NCBI RefSeq assembly: GCF_030294945.1
Contig: NZ_AP018448.1
Coordinates: forward strand, 744,001 to 808,000
DNA length: 64,000 nucleotides
Direction: 5' to 3'
DNA from: Streptomyces graminofaciens
GTDB lineage: Bacteria > Actinomycetota > Actinomycetes > Streptomycetales > Streptomycetaceae
In this document: one piece after another, positions 17,775 to 25,713 of the stretch
Layout of the letters: each line of letters begins with the position of its first letter
Numbering within the stretch: the stretch's first letter is position 1
Translations under genes and position numbers: made by a program
The notes under the pieces: generated by a model
Told to the model about the DNA's origin: nothing
The model's database searches: none
The model's input: the letters and a program-made list of their open reading frames with translations, nothing else

Positions 17775-17815
17775 GCAGCAGGCCGTCCAGCGGGCCGCTG
17801 ACCGGTTCGGCGTTA
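17775..17815 (-). pseudogene. Scrap related to the gene at 5052-5255
   Basis: About 14 codons of the minus strand read AEPVSGPLDGLLL, matching the core of the small protein at 5052-5255. It is cut off by the ISL3 end sequence at 17812. Confidence 0.4.
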
Positions 17816-17912
17816 CTGAATTCGGCTCGTCAGGGTGAATCATCGCGAAGTCCCTGAAGGTCTTCGGGTGGTGGCTGTATTCCGTGGTGTGTGAGGTATG
17901 CGGATGGGGGTG
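17812..17912. repeat. ISL3-type end, left arm of a ~100-bp inverted repeat
   Basis: 17821-17912 is a perfect 92-bp inverted copy of 21934-22025, and the match extends a further 8 bases outward after one mismatch. It lies at the 3' side of an ISL3 transposase remnant and therefore probably is that element's terminal sequence. Confidence 0.85.
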
Positions 17913-18258
17913 ATGGGGATCTCTGAAATCCGGTCAGTCCGGTGCTGGAGCGGCGGTGCCGCTCGGACAGGCCCGGCACCTGCTCGACGAACGTCTTGCG
18001 GGAACAGTTCTTCCGATCACAGAAGTACCGACGGACCCGCAGCCGGACTATGACTCGGCGTGGCCCCAACGGCCTTTCATCCAGGGATCGTTGATACGTG
18101 CTATGCATGCGCCTCGCCTGTTTCCTGCAGTCTGGGCACCGGCCCGGGCGAGCGGTGGACACGGCCTCCACCACGAGGACATCGGAGGAGTCGGTGACGC
18201 GCTCCACTCGCACATCGATCCCGGGAAACAGCACAGCCTCGACCGTCTTGCTTGCCAT
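17830..18258 (-). pseudogene. ISL3-family transposase, N-terminal remnant
   Basis: The first 105 residues (MASKTVEAVLFPGIDVRVER, then the zinc-ribbon RPGRCPDCRKQARRMHSTYQ, and RRYFCDRKNCSRKTFVEQVP) are the zf-ISL3 N-terminal domain. After about residue 108 the sequence jumps into the element's end, so the catalytic domain and most of the ~400-500-residue protein are deleted. The internal deletion leaves a small non-autonomous derivative. Confidence 0.8.
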
Positions 18259-18670
18259 GCCGGGACATACTCTGCCGAAACGATCCCTCGCTCACCTCCC
18301 TGACCTGGGGATTCACGGAACTGCGGACAGAGCCCTGAAATCGGCCAGTGCCGCTCGTCGCCCCACTCGATCCAGCGCTCAACGGAGTGGGGTTTCAGCG
18401 AGCGGTGCGCGCGTCGGCCGGAGCCACCCACTCATGGAACATGCGGGCCGTGCTGGCCGGTCAAGGGCGCCTCGGCGACCCTGCACCCTGGCCTTCGGCC
18501 ACGTTGGACAGTCCGTCCCGCTCCTGGACCCGGCTGGCTGTCGGGCGGCCCCTTCCTTATGGCGTCCGTCCAGGGCCACCGCCGAATTTGTTGACCTGGG
18601 GTATTGGCAGTGGGGTGGCTGCTCTTCTACCGCCGTGAAGCCGATGGCTTCCCGGGATGAGAGGGTGCCG

Positions 18671-21601
18671 TCAGCCGTTGGTGTCCAAGCCCTCGCCGCT
18701 GCGTTCCTGCCAATGGGCAAGGGCATTGCGGGTCTTGAGGGTGTGGGGGTGGTCGGGGCCCAGTACCCGCAGCCGATCATCCAGCAGCTCGGCAAACGCC
18801 GTCACAGCTCCCGCCACATCGCCCGCTTCCCCTTGCGAGCGAGCCAGGTTGTGGCGGGCGGCGAGGGTGTGGGGGTGGTCGGGGCCCAGCACCCGCACAT
18901 AGTCATCCAGCAGCTCGGCAAACGCCGTCACAGCTCCCGCCACGTCCCCCGCGTGGCCTCGCCAAAAAGCCAGGTTGTGGCGGGCGGCGAGGGTGTGGGG
19001 GTGGTCGGGGCCCAGCACCCGCACATAGTCATCCAGCAGCTCGGCAAACGCCGTCACAGCTCCCGCCACGTCCCCCGCGTGGCCTCGCCAAAAAGCCAGG
19101 TTGTGGCGGGTGAGGAGGGCGTCGGGGTGGTCGGGGCCCAGTACCCGCAGCCGATCATCCAGCAGCTCGGCAAACGCCGTCACAGCTCCCCCCGCATCCC
19201 CCGCCTCCCCCCGCCAAAAAGCCACGTCGTGGCGGGCGGCGAGGGTGTGGGGGGAGTCGGGGCCCAGCACCCGCACATAGTCATCCAGCAGCTCGACAAA
19301 CGCCGTCACAGCTCCCGCCACATCCCCCGCTTCCCCTTGCGAGCGGGCCAGGTTGTGGCGGGCGGCGAGGGTGTCGGGATGGTCGGGGCCGAGGTGGTGG
19401 CGAGTAGTGCCGGCCAAGTACTGGTAGTACGTGACGGCGGCGGTGACCTGACCGAATTCGCCGAAGCTGCGGCCGGTGCGGTTCAGGATGTCGTGGGCGC
19501 GGGGCTGGTGGAGGGCGGCTTCGGCGTGGGTGGCGAGGACGGTGGCGCCTGCGCGCAGGGTTTGGGCCAGGACGGTGTCGCGTTCGACGTCGGGCCAGGC
19601 CGCCATCAAGGCGTCAGCGGCGGTGCGTGCTGCATTGTGGTACTGCTCCGTGGTGAGGGTGTCGCGGACGGCGCGCTGGATCAAAGCGTGGATACGAACC
19701 TCACGGTGGGACACATCTGGGGTGTGGTCGATCAGGCTCAAACGGTGCAGCACCCGCAGTCCTGCGGTGACCTCCCCCTCCGTGACCTCCCTCGTGGTGG
19801 CGTCGCCGGAGGCGGGGTCGTGCAGGGGAAGGCCAGCGGAGCTGGCTCGCTCTTGGGTCAGGTAGGTCAGGGCGGGCGAGGTGGCCAGGACAGCGGCGGG
19901 GATGCCGTTCGGATCGAGGAACGCGGCCAGATGGAGAAGCAGCGGAGCCAGCCCGGCCGGGCGCATCCGGCCAGCGCGCCCGATCGACAAGTCCCAGGCG
20001 GCGGCCATTTCTTGCGTGTGGCCGGGCGGCAGCGGCTGCGGGCTGGCCTCGGCAAGCGAACCCGTCCGGTCGGCCAGCAACACCCGGTAGTCTGAGACGC
20101 CCATATCGGCATCCGCCATAAATGCGGCCGCTTGAGACAGGGCTAGCGGGAGACGCCCCAGATCCTCCGCCAACGCGGCCAACTGCTCTGCGGGTTCACT
20201 GCGGCCGTGGATAGCCAGCACAGCACCCAAGTAGGACACGGCTTCAGCCTCGGTGAACACACCGACGTCGATGCGGGTCCGGCCGTCGTGGGCGAAGGCC
20301 GCGTCGCGGCGCCGGGTCGTGATCAGGGTCCGCCCGTGCGGGCTGGCGGGGGGCCAGAGTCCTTCGAGGTCGGCGGGGTCGGAGACGTCGTCCAGCACGA
20401 CCAGCCACCGGTACACCTCCTGTCCGGCTTTGGGCTCCAGCCACGCCGTGAACGCCTCAGCCGCCGCCTCCAGGTCGCCCGGCTGCGCGCCCGCTATCTC
20501 GATGCCGGCCCGGCCCAGACCCACCACCAGGGACGTACGGTCGGCCGCGGTCACCCACACCAGCAGGTCCACCTCACCACCGGTCAGCGCCGAACGGGCA
20601 TGGTCGGCGGCGAGCTGCGTCTTGCCGACCCCGCCCATCCCCGACAGCACCTGCCCACGGTCCGGCCCCTGGACACCTTGAGCCGCTGCGACCTGGCCGA
20701 GCACGGCCGTGCCACCGCCGGCCACCGGCCGGCGCAAGCGCGCTCGTTCCGCCCGGTCCTGGAACGCCCCCGCCGGCGGCGGGATCACCCCCACCTGGCG
20801 AGGCCGGACCACCTCCTCCAGGCCGGCAGAACGAGCCGGGCCGTCGGGAGCCTTTCCGGGGGGCTGGTCCGCTGCGCTGCGGGCCGAGGCGGTTTCGTGC
20901 AGGTGGCGGCGCAGGGTGGTGAAGGTGCGGTGCTCGGGTGTGACGGCTTCGAGGATGCTGAAGTGGTCACCCGGCAGAGCCGCGGCGTCGCTGAAAACGG
21001 ACCGGGCGGATTCCACCGACACGATGCCGTCGCTTTCCCCGGCGTAGACGAAGAACGGGACGGGGCAAGTCCGGTCGGTGATCGCGGTTGCGCGCAGCAC
21101 CTGGTTCACGATGACCCGCCGGGTCTCGGCGACCTCCTTGTTCAGCGGCCGCAGCTCTCGCTCTTGCGGATTCCTGCCGCGGCGTCCGAAGACGGCGTGG
21201 CGCAGCGAGCGCAGCAGCTCCGAACCGTCGTTGGGGCAGGCCAGCATCACCACCCGCCGGATTCGGGCCAGCTCCGAACCGTGTCCATCGGTGAGCATCC
21301 GCGCCAGATACCGCTGCACGACCAGCCCACCCATGCTGTGGGTGATGATCACCAGATCATCGAACGGGCCGCCCTCGGTCCGCAGATACTCCTTGAGGCT
21401 GTCGGCGATCGTGCTGATCTCCGGGAACACCCGGATCCCCAGCGGACCCCACTTCGCGACCCCTGTCGCATAGTGAAACGACAGCAACCGCACGGCGCCT
21501 AGCGACTGGTCCTGCTCGATGCGCTCCTGCACGTGCCCCCAGGTCTCCGGACCGGAATTGAACCCGTGGACCAGCACCACACCTAACTGTCCGTCCCCCA
21601 C
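18671..21601 (-). CDS. Alpha/beta-hydrolase - NB-ARC - TPR fusion (STAND/NLR)
   Basis: A 976-residue three-part protein. Residues 1-240 form an alpha/beta-hydrolase of the PGAP1/lipase-like kind: VVLVHGFNSGPETW, nucleophile S89 in THSMGG, probable acid D191 (AGESDG) and H213 (GDHFS). From about 270 comes an NB-ARC STAND ATPase with Walker A GMGGVGKT (321-328), Walker B WLVVLDDVSD, and LITTRRRD. The C-terminus (about 720-970) holds five or more 42-residue TPRs of the LGPDHPHTLAARHNLA type. STAND proteins use a repeat sensor to trigger oligomerisation and an N-terminal effector; here the effector would be an esterase or lipase. I chose GTG 21601 because AAGGGGAG precedes it by 7 bases; GTG 21637 is also possible. 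It is a lone gene between inverted ISL3 ends. Its role in phage defence is inferred from architecture only. Confidence 0.85.
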   Translation of the reverse strand: MGDGQLGVVLVHGFNSGPETWGHVQERIEQDQSLGAVRLLSFHYATGVAKWGPLGIRVFPEISTIADSLKEYLRTEGGPFDDLVIITHSMGGLVVQRYLARMLTDGHGSELARIRRVVMLACPNDGSELLRSLRHAVFGRRGRNPQERELRPLNKEVAETRRVIVNQVLRATAITDRTCPVPFFVYAGESDGIVSVESARSVFSDAAALPGDHFSILEAVTPEHRTFTTLRRHLHETASARSAADQPPGKAPDGPARSAGLEEVVRPRQVGVIPPPAGAFQDRAERARLRRPVAGGGTAVLGQVAAAQGVQGPDRGQVLSGMGGVGKTQLAADHARSALTGGEVDLLVWVTAADRTSLVVGLGRAGIEIAGAQPGDLEAAAEAFTAWLEPKAGQEVYRWLVVLDDVSDPADLEGLWPPASPHGRTLITTRRRDAAFAHDGRTRIDVGVFTEAEAVSYLGAVLAIHGRSEPAEQLAALAEDLGRLPLALSQAAAFMADADMGVSDYRVLLADRTGSLAEASPQPLPPGHTQEMAAAWDLSIGRAGRMRPAGLAPLLLHLAAFLDPNGIPAAVLATSPALTYLTQERASSAGLPLHDPASGDATTREVTEGEVTAGLRVLHRLSLIDHTPDVSHREVRIHALIQRAVRDTLTTEQYHNAARTAADALMAAWPDVERDTVLAQTLRAGATVLATHAEAALHQPRAHDILNRTGRSFGEFGQVTAAVTYYQYLAGTTRHHLGPDHPDTLAARHNLARSQGEAGDVAGAVTAFVELLDDYVRVLGPDSPHTLAARHDVAFWRGEAGDAGGAVTAFAELLDDRLRVLGPDHPDALLTRHNLAFWRGHAGDVAGAVTAFAELLDDYVRVLGPDHPHTLAARHNLAFWRGHAGDVAGAVTAFAELLDDYVRVLGPDHPHTLAARHNLARSQGEAGDVAGAVTAFAELLDDRLRVLGPDHPHTLKTRNALAHWQERSGEGLDTNG
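18735..19375. repeat. 126-bp tandem repeats encoding TPR units
   Basis: Each 126-bp unit encodes one 42-residue TPR. At least two neighbouring units (starting near 18873 and 18999) appear identical base for base over a full unit, and the rest differ by a few substitutions. This points to recent unit duplication or gene conversion within the sensor domain. Confidence 0.85.
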
Positions 21602-21854
21602 CAGCGCGCTCCCCTTCTGCACCTCCACGCACTGCACACGTTATCCGCCGCCCCCCGACGACTGCTGCGGAACCGCACAGATGCCCAGGAAGCCGCAAGC
21701 CAGCCCAGAGAACACCACATCATTCCGTCACCCGCGAACCACCATTTCGTCGATCCCTCTCCACGGGTCAGGTGCCAGATGGGTGGGGAGATCCACTGAG
21801 CAGGTGTGGGGTCGCCCCGGAGCCGGGGGTGGCCGCTTTCAAAGAGTGCCATCA

Positions 21855-21939
21855 GGGGTGGGCTGACCGCTGCGGGACGTCGGCGCCGGGAGTCGGTACG
21901 GCTGCAGGCGCCGACGTCCCGCAGCGGTCAGCCCACCCC
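21855..21939. repeat. Perfect 33-bp inverted repeat (long hairpin)
   Basis: 21855-21887 is the exact reverse complement of 21907-21939 with a 19-base loop. The stem contains GGGCTGACCGCTGCGGGACG. It is much longer than usual terminators and overlaps the edge of the right ISL3 end copy. Confidence 0.95.
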
Positions 21940-22034
21940 CATCCGCATACCTCACACACCACGGAATACAGCCACCACCCGAAGACCTTCAGGGACTTCG
22001 CGATGATTCACCCTGACGAGCCGAAGTCAGTAAC
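21934..22034. repeat. ISL3-type end, right arm of the ~100-bp inverted repeat
   Basis: Inverted partner of 17812-17912, 92 bases identical (21934-22025). No transposase frame accompanies this copy. Together the two arms bracket about 4.2 kb holding the ISL3 remnant and the NLR gene. Confidence 0.85.
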
Positions 22035-22059
22035 CCCGCCACCCCGCCCACACGTGGAA

Positions 22060-22096
22060 GGGCCCGGCCCGCCAGGTGGGAGTAAGGGCCGGGCCC
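22060..22096. terminator. Hairpin terminator
   Basis: GGGCCCGGCCC at 22060-22070 pairs with GGGCCGGGCCC at 22086-22096. It follows the stop codon of the minus-strand gene at 22121. Confidence 0.65.
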
Positions 22097-22120
22097 GATG
22101 GAAGGTATGGAAGCGGGCAG

Positions 22121-22552
22121 TCAGGGGGTGTGCTCGGCATCGGCCGCATCGGGGTGGGCGCGGCATTCGGCTGCCGGACACACGGACTGCCCGGTTGCCG
22201 GGATGGTTCCGGCGTCGCAGTTCTCGCACACCATCCAGCCGCAGCCCACGCAGTCGCCGTAAGCAACGGCGGCATCCTCCAGGTCCGCGCGGCACTCGAC
22301 GCACACCAGAGGGGGCATCGGGTCGATTCGTGTACCTCCCAGGACGGCAAGGCGTCGCACCTGCCGGTAGGTGAGCGGTCCGGAGTCGGCTAGGGGACGC
22401 AAGAGCGGCAGGTCGGCCTCGTTCAACCCGCGCACCGTGCAGCCGGCTTTCTCGATCCTGAGGGCACGGTCGTAGTCGTACGGCTCGATACGCCGGGCGA
22501 CCTTTCTCTGTCCGGTGTCGGTGATGATCGCGAGGAAACGGGGGTCAGGCAT
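22121..22552 (-). CDS. Cys-rich hypothetical protein
   Basis: A 143-residue protein. The first half (MPDPRFLAIITDTGQRKVAR, RPLADSGPLTYRQVRRLAV) is a compact mixed domain. The second half is a double zinc-ribbon-like region: CVECRADL, then CVGCGWMVCENCDAG and CPAAECRAH, at least eight cysteines. It may bind nucleic acid or protein. GGAG precedes ATG 22552. Small proteins of this sort are common on actinomycete integrative elements. I cannot name the family. Confidence 0.65.
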   Translation of the reverse strand: MPDPRFLAIITDTGQRKVARRIEPYDYDRALRIEKAGCTVRGLNEADLPLLRPLADSGPLTYRQVRRLAVLGGTRIDPMPPLVCVECRADLEDAAVAYGDCVGCGWMVCENCDAGTIPATGQSVCPAAECRAHPDAADAEHTP

Positions 22553-22559
22553 GCCGGGG

Positions 22560-22875
22560 CTCCGATGGTCGAGGAAGAAGAGGTGGGGTCAGCCGGGCCG
22601 CGCGGTGCGGCAGGGGGTCTGTGCGGGGCGTGGCCCGGCCGATGCCGGTCGCTCACAGCACACGAGAGGGGGTTCGTGCGGGGCGCTCACCGGTCGGGGC
22701 TGACTGTCATGGGCAGCACGGCAAGCAGCACAACCCCCGCTCCCCCGGCTCAGGCAGCGGTACGGCCCGGCCAGCGGGCAGCTCGGTGCCGGAAAGCGGG
22801 GGCCCGTCCCCGCGCGGGTGACGGGGACGGGCCCGGGACCGGGTGTGCACAACAGCCCCACGGGGACAGACACAT
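22560..22875. other. Intergenic with one strong hairpin
   Basis: Very GC-rich with no convincing gene. It contains the 13-bp hairpin described at 22800-22834. Confidence 0.5.
22800..22834. terminator. Hairpin terminator
   Basis: GGGCCCGTCCCCG at 22800-22812 pairs perfectly with 22822-22834 around a 9-base loop. It lies just downstream of the minus-strand gene ending at 22880. Confidence 0.65.
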
Positions 22876-22879
22876 CAGG

Positions 22880-23179
22880 TCAACCGGTGCAGTCGTATCT
22901 CCCACACAGGATGCTCGGCAGGGACGGGGCACGAGGCGTTAGCGGCACGGAAGTCGGGGACGACTTCGTGGCGGAGACCCAGCGCTCGGCGAGGGTGCAG
23001 CGTGCCCGGGACCTGATGGGGATCAGGTATCCGTTCCCCCATACGTTGGCCGGGGCGTAGGCGCTGTCCGGGTGCTGTGTGAGCATCTCGGTGCCGGAAT
23101 AGGTCACCACATGCCACCACGTCGAGGTCGTGAGGCGGTCACTGCGCACATGGGAAGAAAAGAGAGTCGTCTGCCGCAT
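22880..23179 (-). CDS. Small hypothetical protein
   Basis: A 99-residue product beginning MRQTTLFSSHVRSDRLTTST, with WWHVVTYSG and later CTLAERWVSATK and VPLTPRAPSLPS. The AERW and LTPRAP patterns look conserved and the base composition is somewhat lower in GC than the surroundings. AAAGG stands before ATG 23179, which I prefer to the longer open frame. Function unknown; it sits with other small genes in what looks like a degraded integrative-element segment. Confidence 0.5.
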   Translation of the reverse strand: MRQTTLFSSHVRSDRLTTSTWWHVVTYSGTEMLTQHPDSAYAPANVWGNGYLIPIRSRARCTLAERWVSATKSSPTSVPLTPRAPSLPSILCGRYDCTG

Positions 23180-23263
23180 GGCCAGCCTTTCGTCGCGGGG
23201 CCGGAGGGGGTGCAGGACCCTCGGTGAAGGAGGGGCGGCTGGCCCGATTAGCCAGGCCAAGGG

Positions 23264-23578
23264 TTAGGGACTGGTGTGTGAGCCCCTGGCACCGTCTCTG
23301 ACGGCTACCAGGGGCTCACGGCGGGCGGCGGTGGGTAGTGGGTGGTGGCGGCCCTCCGGGCCGTTCCACTTCTGCCCGCCTGGCAGGCAGGTGCTTGTTC
23401 GACGGGGCGGGTTGGGGGTGTCGCTGGGGTTCACGGGGGTCCCTCCGGTGGCGGGGACACGCGGCATCCGGCCGCGTGGCCTGGGCAGGTCACGGACGGG
23501 CTTGCCCCAGAAATCAGCGAGCTGTGCACACAACCGCTCCGCCCGGTCGGCGAAGTCCACGGCCGCACGGCGGGCCAT
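23264..23578 (-). CDS. Possible small hypothetical gene
   Basis: From ATG 23578 the frame gives MARRAAVDFADRAERLCAQL, then ADFWGKPVRDLPRPRG, which looks like a genuine helical start. The second half is Pro/Arg/Gly-rich and overlaps a hairpin (23278-23319), which weakens the case. The real protein may be only the first 40 or so residues of a decayed gene. Confidence 0.3.
   Translation of the reverse strand: MARRAAVDFADRAERLCAQLADFWGKPVRDLPRPRGRMPRVPATGGTPVNPSDTPNPPRRTSTCLPGGQKWNGPEGRHHPLPTAARREPLVAVRDGARGSHTSP
23278..23319. terminator. Hairpin terminator
   Basis: GTGAGCCCCTGG at 23278-23289 pairs perfectly with CCAGGGGCTCAC at 23308-23319. Confidence 0.6.
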
Positions 23579-23855
23579 AGTCGGGGTGGAGGCGGGTACC
23601 CAAACGGGACGGGACAGGCCCCCGGGGCTGGGACATGGCGGGGCTCCTTTAAGGGGACGGTCAGCCCGAACGCGGGGCCAACCGAGGGCGGTTGACGACC
23701 GGAAACCTGGAGCGGGATGGACCAAGACACGCAACCCCGCAGCCCCAACCCCGGTCCGGACTGCGGCCGGGCGGCGGCTGGGACCCGCCGATGGCCGCCC
23801 CGGACGATCGGGGCAGACCTCCGGCGGCCGGGGTAGGACGCAGCAGCTAGCCCCC
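23579..23855. other. Intergenic, no clear gene
   Basis: GC-rich sequence with only long non-coding shadow frames. Nothing recognised. Confidence 0.45.
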
Positions 23856-23884
23856 GCCCCCGCGCGGATGCGGGTAGCGGGGGC
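23856..23884. terminator. Hairpin terminator after the DUF3427 fragment
   Basis: GCCCCCGC at 23856-23863 pairs with GCGGGGGC at 23877-23884, directly after the minus-strand stop codon at 23895. Confidence 0.6.
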
Positions 23885-23894
23885 AGCAGGGGTC

Positions 23895-24812
23895 TCAGGA
23901 GGTGGACTCCGTGCCCGGCAGACTCGACCAGATCCCGTCGGGTAGCGGGTGGTGCAGGCGCCATGTGATCGCCATCGGCTTGCTGCCGGTGTGCCGCTCG
24001 TAGGTCGCCGGGCCGAGCAGGATCCACGGCATCGCCTTGCCGCTGGCGGTCTCCTTGCCGTCCCGCATGAACAGCAGCACGTGGCTGCCCTGCTGGGCGT
24101 GCTTCTGGTAGCGCTGCCCGGTCGGCGAGTTGGGAGCGGTGGAGTTCTGTGACTCCCAGTGGAAGCGCGTCCGGCTGAGCGCGTAGTCCTTGTAGCGCAC
24201 CGTCGGGGAGAAGTCCCGCTCACTCTTATTCAGGGTGATCAGCAGGGCGTCCGTGTTGTTCGCCGCATCCCACAGCACTCCCTGGGCGAAGAAGCCGGGC
24301 ATCTGTCCGCCGAGACGGGCCACGCCCATCGCCGCGAGGATCTCCGAGCGGTTGTAGGCATGGTGGATGTTCAGGGGGATGTGGGCGTGCGCTCCTGTCA
24401 GCGGCTGGGGCGCGCGCGCCCGGCCGCTGTGCATCAGGTGCGTGAGGAGCTGCCCCAGCTCACTGCGGACCGCATGCTGGCTGCGCAGCGAAGCGAGCCC
24501 GGTCGAGTAGGAGGAGAAGCCGCCTGCCTTGTCCCACAGGTTGAAGAACAGCATCCGTGCGATCGTCTGGTCGAACTCGGTGAGGTCCTCGTAAGCCGGG
24601 GCGTCGTCGGCGGTGAACTGTCGGTAGAGATTGGCGCGTTCATCGTCGTCGATGTGCAGGAAGCTGTGCATGCGCTTGAGCAGGTTGCCTTCTCCCGGTG
24701 ACGGTGTGATGGAGGTGGGCAGCAGATCTGCGCGCCGCAGGATCGTCGTCCACGTGCTGGCGCCCCGGTACATGTCCGCGATGTCGCGACCCGTGCGTTG
24801 CAGGAAGGCTGT
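23895..24812 (-). pseudogene. DUF3427 protein, C-terminal part (5' end lost at IS21)
   Basis: About 305 residues match the DUF3427 region found at the C-terminus of large SF2 helicases and related proteins: FLQRTGRDIADMYRG, FDQTIARMLFFNLWDKAGGF, ILAAMGVARLGGQMPGFFAQ, GVLWDAANNTDALLITLNKS, then SPTVRYKDYALSRTRFHWES and SPTGQRYQKH. The expected helicase core is absent. The open frame runs on for 20 residues into the end repeats of the adjacent IS21 element, so the present ATG at 24869 is IS-derived. DUF3427 helicases often lie in defence-type neighbourhoods, so this may be a dead defence gene. Confidence 0.75.
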
Positions 24813-24921
24813 CAACGGCCATTTCGTTCTCCCCGTAGGCGGCCAGGAGTTCGCCCCGCTGGCGGCCATCGAGATGTCCCCGGTGGCGGCCAGATAATTC
24901 CCCGCCCTGGGGTCGGTCGGG

Positions 24922-25713
24922 TTAGCTGAAGGGCTTCACTCCCTGTCCGCTGGTGGCCTGGGTGAGCCGGTAGCTGTCACCCTGGGTGACGGTGATGTGA
25001 GCGTGGTGCATGAGCCGGTCGACTGTCGCTGTGGCCAGGGTCTTGGGCATGATCTCGTCGAATCCGGAGGGGTGGAGGTTGCTGCTGACGGCGATCGAGC
25101 GTCGTTCGTAGGCGGCGTCGACCAGTCGGTAGAAGCCCTCGGCGGCGTCTGGTGAGACCGGCAGCAGTCCGATGTCGTCGACGATGATCAGATCCGAGCG
25201 GATGATCTTCGTGAGGGCTCGGGCGATGGAGTCGTCCGCGCGGTGTCGGCGGACCAGGGCTCCGAGGTCCTCGATGGTGAACCAGGAGACGGTCAGCCCG
25301 GCCTCGATGGCGGTCTGGCCGAGGGCCTCGGTGAAGTGGCTTTTCCCCGTGCCGGAGGGTCCGCAGATGCAGAAGTTCTCCCGACGCCCGATCCATTCCA
25401 GGGACTTGAGGGCGTCCTGGGTGGGGCGGGGGATGGCGGACTTGGTCTCGTCCCAGTCGCCGAAGGTCTTGCCGGTGGGGAAACCGGCTCGCTTGCGGCG
25501 GGTGTGGAGGTTGGCTCGGTCGCGGCCGGCGGCTTCCTCGGCCAGCAGGACGCGGACGACCTCGGCCGGGTCCCAGCGTTGTGCCTTGGCGGTGGGGATC
25601 AGGTCGGCCAACACGCGCCGCAGGTGGGGGAGTTTGAGCCGCCGGGTCAGCTCGATGGCCTCGGCGAGCGGGTCGCCGTTGGTGCCGGGAACGGTGCGAA
25701 GTGGGGTGGCCAT
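24922..25713 (-). CDS. istB: IS21 helper ATPase IstB
   Basis: A 263-residue AAA+ ATPase that assists IstA in target choice. Walker A is GPSGTGKS in NFCICGPSGTGKSHFTEALG; Walker B is DLIIVDDIGLLP; then SSNLHPSGFDEIM and TATVDRLMHHAH. The ATG overlaps the last base of the istA stop codon (TGATG), giving translational coupling. It is full length and looks functional. Confidence 0.93.
   Translation of the reverse strand: MATPLRTVPGTNGDPLAEAIELTRRLKLPHLRRVLADLIPTAKAQRWDPAEVVRVLLAEEAAGRDRANLHTRRKRAGFPTGKTFGDWDETKSAIPRPTQDALKSLEWIGRRENFCICGPSGTGKSHFTEALGQTAIEAGLTVSWFTIEDLGALVRRHRADDSIARALTKIIRSDLIIVDDIGLLPVSPDAAEGFYRLVDAAYERRSIAVSSNLHPSGFDEIMPKTLATATVDRLMHHAHITVTQGDSYRLTQATSGQGVKPFS

Noticed and set aside
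18098..20095. Plus-strand open frame of 665 codons opposite the NLR
   Set aside because: Its repeats mirror the TPR DNA repeats of the real gene on the other strand; no ribosome site.
23264..24223. 319-codon minus-strand frame
   Set aside because: Most of it is an Arg/Pro/Ser-rich shadow of the DUF3427 fragment and the intergenic region; only the last part (23264-23578) is retained as a weak candidate.
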